The notes beneath the pieces were generated by a model. It did no database searches and was not told the DNA's origin. It worked only from the letters and a program-made list of their open reading frames with translations. Below, piece after piece: positions 61,721-64,000 of a stretch of DNA of 64,000 nt. The stretch lies in assembly GCA_022606425.2 (NCBI GenBank), contig JAHDVF020000590.1, positions 868,001-932,000 of the forward strand, read 5' to 3'. Both the position numbers and the translations under genes were made by a program. This DNA comes from Lepidostoma basale (Eukaryota > Arthropoda > Insecta > Trichoptera > Lepidostomatidae). How positions within the stretch are numbered: the first letter of the stretch is position 1; the number at the start of each line of letters is the position of its first letter.

Positions 61721-62869
61721 TAGAAGACATATATTTTATTTATATCAACTTAAAAAAGTACAGATGTATTTAACATATATTCTAATTAAAACTTTGAGAT
61801 TCAATAATAAAAAATTTCAAAATGACATTATATGTTTCCGCAATTATATGTTAAATTTGTTTATATACTTTCCATTTCTGACTTCCTGCGGAATATGCTC
61901 ATACATATTCAGTGAATTATATAATATTATATATTAGGGAATTTCGGGTAATGTTTTTTTCTTCCCAGATTTGCGTGGTAAAAGGCGTAAAACTTTTCAA
62001 TTTAAAATTAATTTTATATATATATTTTTTAAATTTGTATGATGTTGGTGGTTGACAGTTTTCAGCAATTATTCACAAACATGCAACTAGGATGAGAAAC
62101 TACTGGACAGATTCAATGGCCATTTATAAAACAAAATTCGTCGTAAAAATGTTGACGGCACACATACACACAGGCGCGCACACAAAACGCATATAATTGT
62201 ACAATACACACACTAAAGTTATGCACACACTCTCACGAGCAATGTTATGTACTCGTTCGTATGGTGGTGTGTTAAAAGTTGAATGGGTCATTAAGAATTT
62301 AACGATACATTAAATTATACGTATCAGACTCGTAATTATTTAATACAGATGTGAAAAATATGTTAACAATCATGTTATTTATTATTTAAAAAGGGGTATA
62401 ATTATTTCTTAATTGCTTTATGTGTTTAGGTACCTATTGAAATTCTCATCACACCTTTATGTTTAATGTATATACTCGTATATTGATGCCAAAGATATCT
62501 TATTGTTATAATTAATCGCTATAATTATAAAAGAGGGTGGAGAATGCTAAAGAAAAAATGATAGGACATGTTTTTTTTCGTACAATGTAATTATTAAAAT
62601 ACTTAGCTTACTTATTTACTCATTATATTTAACGTTCGAGCAGAATGCAAATAGATTTCTATAAAAACACAAAAATATCTCACAGATTTTTTTTTTAAGG
62701 CTTAATTTATGTTAGTATTTTGATATAAATTCAAGTTAATATTTTGATTCGAAGCAATTACTTGTATGATATATTTTAAAATATATCAGCCAAGTTTGAT
62801 ATATTCAAAAATTAAATTAAAACTTTTCACTAAGCACACACCATTTTATTGAATTAGTAGACTGACAAT
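61721..62869. other. AT-rich stretch
   Basis: A CA-rich stretch lies near 62160-62190. No gene or repeat family recognised. Confidence 0.4.
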
Positions 62870-62960
62870 ATGTGTATGACTCTGAAGTAGCTCGCTACAG
62901 AGTGAAACCGGTTGGCCTTTTTAACTTAATAAAGCGGTTTATACTAAGTGAAAAGTGTTT
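62870..62960 (+). repeat. C-type solo hammerhead-like repeat
   Basis: 62882-62917: CTGAAGTAGCTCGCTACAGA then GTGAAACCGGTTGGCC. CTGAAG, a CTC/GAG hairpin, GAAAC, and the palindrome AACCGGTT. The following AACTTAATAAAGCGG is tail-like. Confidence 0.45.
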
Positions 62961-62999
62961 AATTTTATATTTAAGTTAGTATACTTATGTATATTTGTG

Positions 63000-63210
63000 C
63001 GAATCATACACGCAAGTTGATTCTTCCGACATCTAATATGCCAATCTTTATAATTTGATTAATTTGGTCGTGTCATTATTTTCTCGGTTGTCCTCGAGTC
63101 CGTACTTCATTCACATTTTCTCATAGTTAACGCATTATTTTATCTTTCTTTCTTTATGCACGCGCTCCATATGTCCGAACCAACGCAGTGATCCTTTCAT
63201 AATGACGACT
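63000..63210 (-). mobile_element. LINE Z fragment, degenerate
   Basis: AATCATACACGCAAGTTGAT, GACATCTAATATGCCAATC, TTTGGTCGTGTCATTATTTT, CTCGGTTGTCCTCG, CATATGTCCGAACCAACGCA, GTGATCCTTTCATAATG. Same order as 46270-46480. Confidence 0.65.
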
Positions 63211-63212
63211 TT

Positions 63213-63440
63213 CGTGGCCGACTTTAGTTTCGACTTTAGTGGTAAGTGCATTGACTCCCACACCGAAGGTCTCGAGTGCGATTCCCGGCGATAGCTGTGT
63301 GATTGTCACACTGTCTTTGATCTGGTGAAGGATTAACGTGTCGATAAAATGGTGATATATTCTCTACCTAACATGTCACGAGAATCAATATAATAATTAT
63401 GTAAAGAGCGATTCAGCAAAATAATTATAGTATAATAATT
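63213..63440 (+). mobile_element. tRNA-headed SINE, copy 5, with a small insertion in the head
   Basis: GACTTTCGTGGCCGA is interrupted by a short duplication (CTTTAGTTTCGACTTTAG) before TGGTAAG. The B box is TGCGATTCCCGG-like. GATAGCTGTGTGATTGTCAC, then ACATGTCACGAGAATCAATA and AGAGCGATTCAGCAAAATAA follow. The longest 3' end among the copies. Confidence 0.8.
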
Positions 63441-63894
63441 GAAGTGAGTGGAAAACGAATGAACATTTTGAAATGCAAAATTGACGATTTATGATTATAG
63501 GACTTTGAAAGTTATGCATTGGAGGCATTGTGTAAAAATAAACATGTGAATTTTAGCGATTAAAGTGGGTCAACCACTCAATTCGTCATGTTTACTTTAC
63601 AAACATATTTACGTGCAAATGTATGATTAAGAAAAACGTTTTTTATTGCATCTGCCGGCACAAGGACGCTCTTATACACCAGAGCCAGAGGCGTTTCCCA
63701 TTCATTATCACAAAACTTATTACATTGTTTTTTTTTTAAATAAGATCTACAATAATTTATCTTTAATAAAACTAATTTTTTACACCTTTGCGTATACAAA
63801 TCATACATACATGTATATATTCACTATACCTAGTTAAGAAATACATGTTCTCAAAATGCATGAAAAATACCCTATTACTAATTCTTAGTAGTAT
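63441..63894. other. AT-rich interval
   Basis: No feature recognised. Frames of 63-76 codons are compositional. Confidence 0.4.
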
Positions 63895-64000
63895 AAATGA
63901 GGAGTTGGAGAAATAGTCGTGCGTGCATGACACGATGTATGAATATTGGGAAAGAACAATGTGGCCGTCCATTATTTCTATCTACCCTTTCGGGGAGACG
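63895..64000 (+). mobile_element. LINE Z 3' end, cut by the window edge
   Basis: GTGCGTGCATGACACGATGT, ATGAATATTGGGAAAGAACA, GTGGCCGTCCATTATTTCTA, TACCCTTTCGGGGAGACG. The (TTAG)n tail would start just beyond 64000. Confidence 0.75.

Overview
This window looks like AT-rich, repeat-dense animal nuclear DNA, most likely from an insect and by inference a lepidopteran. The evidence is many 5'-truncated LINE tails of RTE-like and jockey-like type, tRNA-headed SINEs, nested hAT elements, Helitron-type termini, and the recurring short string TACTCGTA. There is no prokaryotic gene organisation. Almost every open frame of 60-180 codons is a transposon remnant or chance. All family names are from reading protein and DNA patterns by eye; nothing was searched.

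Host coding sequence is sparse. One convincing terminal exon lies on the + strand at 10640-10762: splice acceptor, 40 codons with strong GC third-position bias, then a stop. It implies a gene entering from the left, with 1-10639 probably intronic. A second locus lies on the - strand at 47065-49272. Four phase-compatible exon-like segments run right to left and encode a helical-looking protein I do not recognise. One segment has an in-frame TGA and is cut by a LINE insertion, so I read it as a degenerating gene or gene copy. Weaker exon candidates are at 13990-14330 (-), 37163-37243 (-) and 50678-50754 (-).

The rest is mobile DNA. (i) LINE tails: an RTE-like set (871, 12960, 14440, 23420, 35820), a set I call LINE Z with a 3' end of (TTAG)n type (22270, 30980, 32299, 58012, 59165, 61417 and others), a jockey-like set with a (TGATT)n tail (11176, 43965, 55190), and several other 3' ends, one (2914-3547) with a perfect 12-bp target duplication. 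(ii) SINEs: five copies with a Ser/Leu-tRNA-like head, two other tRNA-like heads, and a non-coding retroposon of about 400 bp that shares its 3' end with LINE Z. (iii) DNA transposons: an hAT-like element at 51813-53276 carrying a second hAT (51924-52772) with a perfect 8-bp duplication, a long-TIR repeat family (called R here), and a foldback at 56639-56912. (iv) Many foldback or solo repeats with a hammerhead-ribozyme-like signature: CTGA(T/A)GA, a hairpin, then GAAAC followed by a 6-8 base palindrome ending in a GTC-type triplet. These resemble the minimal hammerheads reported in Penelope-like elements.

Remaining structure includes a perfect 128-bp palindrome with no spacer (54160-54287), a four-copy 268-bp tandem repeat inside a LINE (49303-50373), a 108-bp minisatellite (29293-29635), and several unique GC-richer islands (8881-9118, 16160-17170, 35490-35670, 56930-57340, 60780-61050) that could be conserved non-coding or regulatory DNA. 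No rRNA gene, functional tRNA gene, CRISPR array or replication origin was seen.
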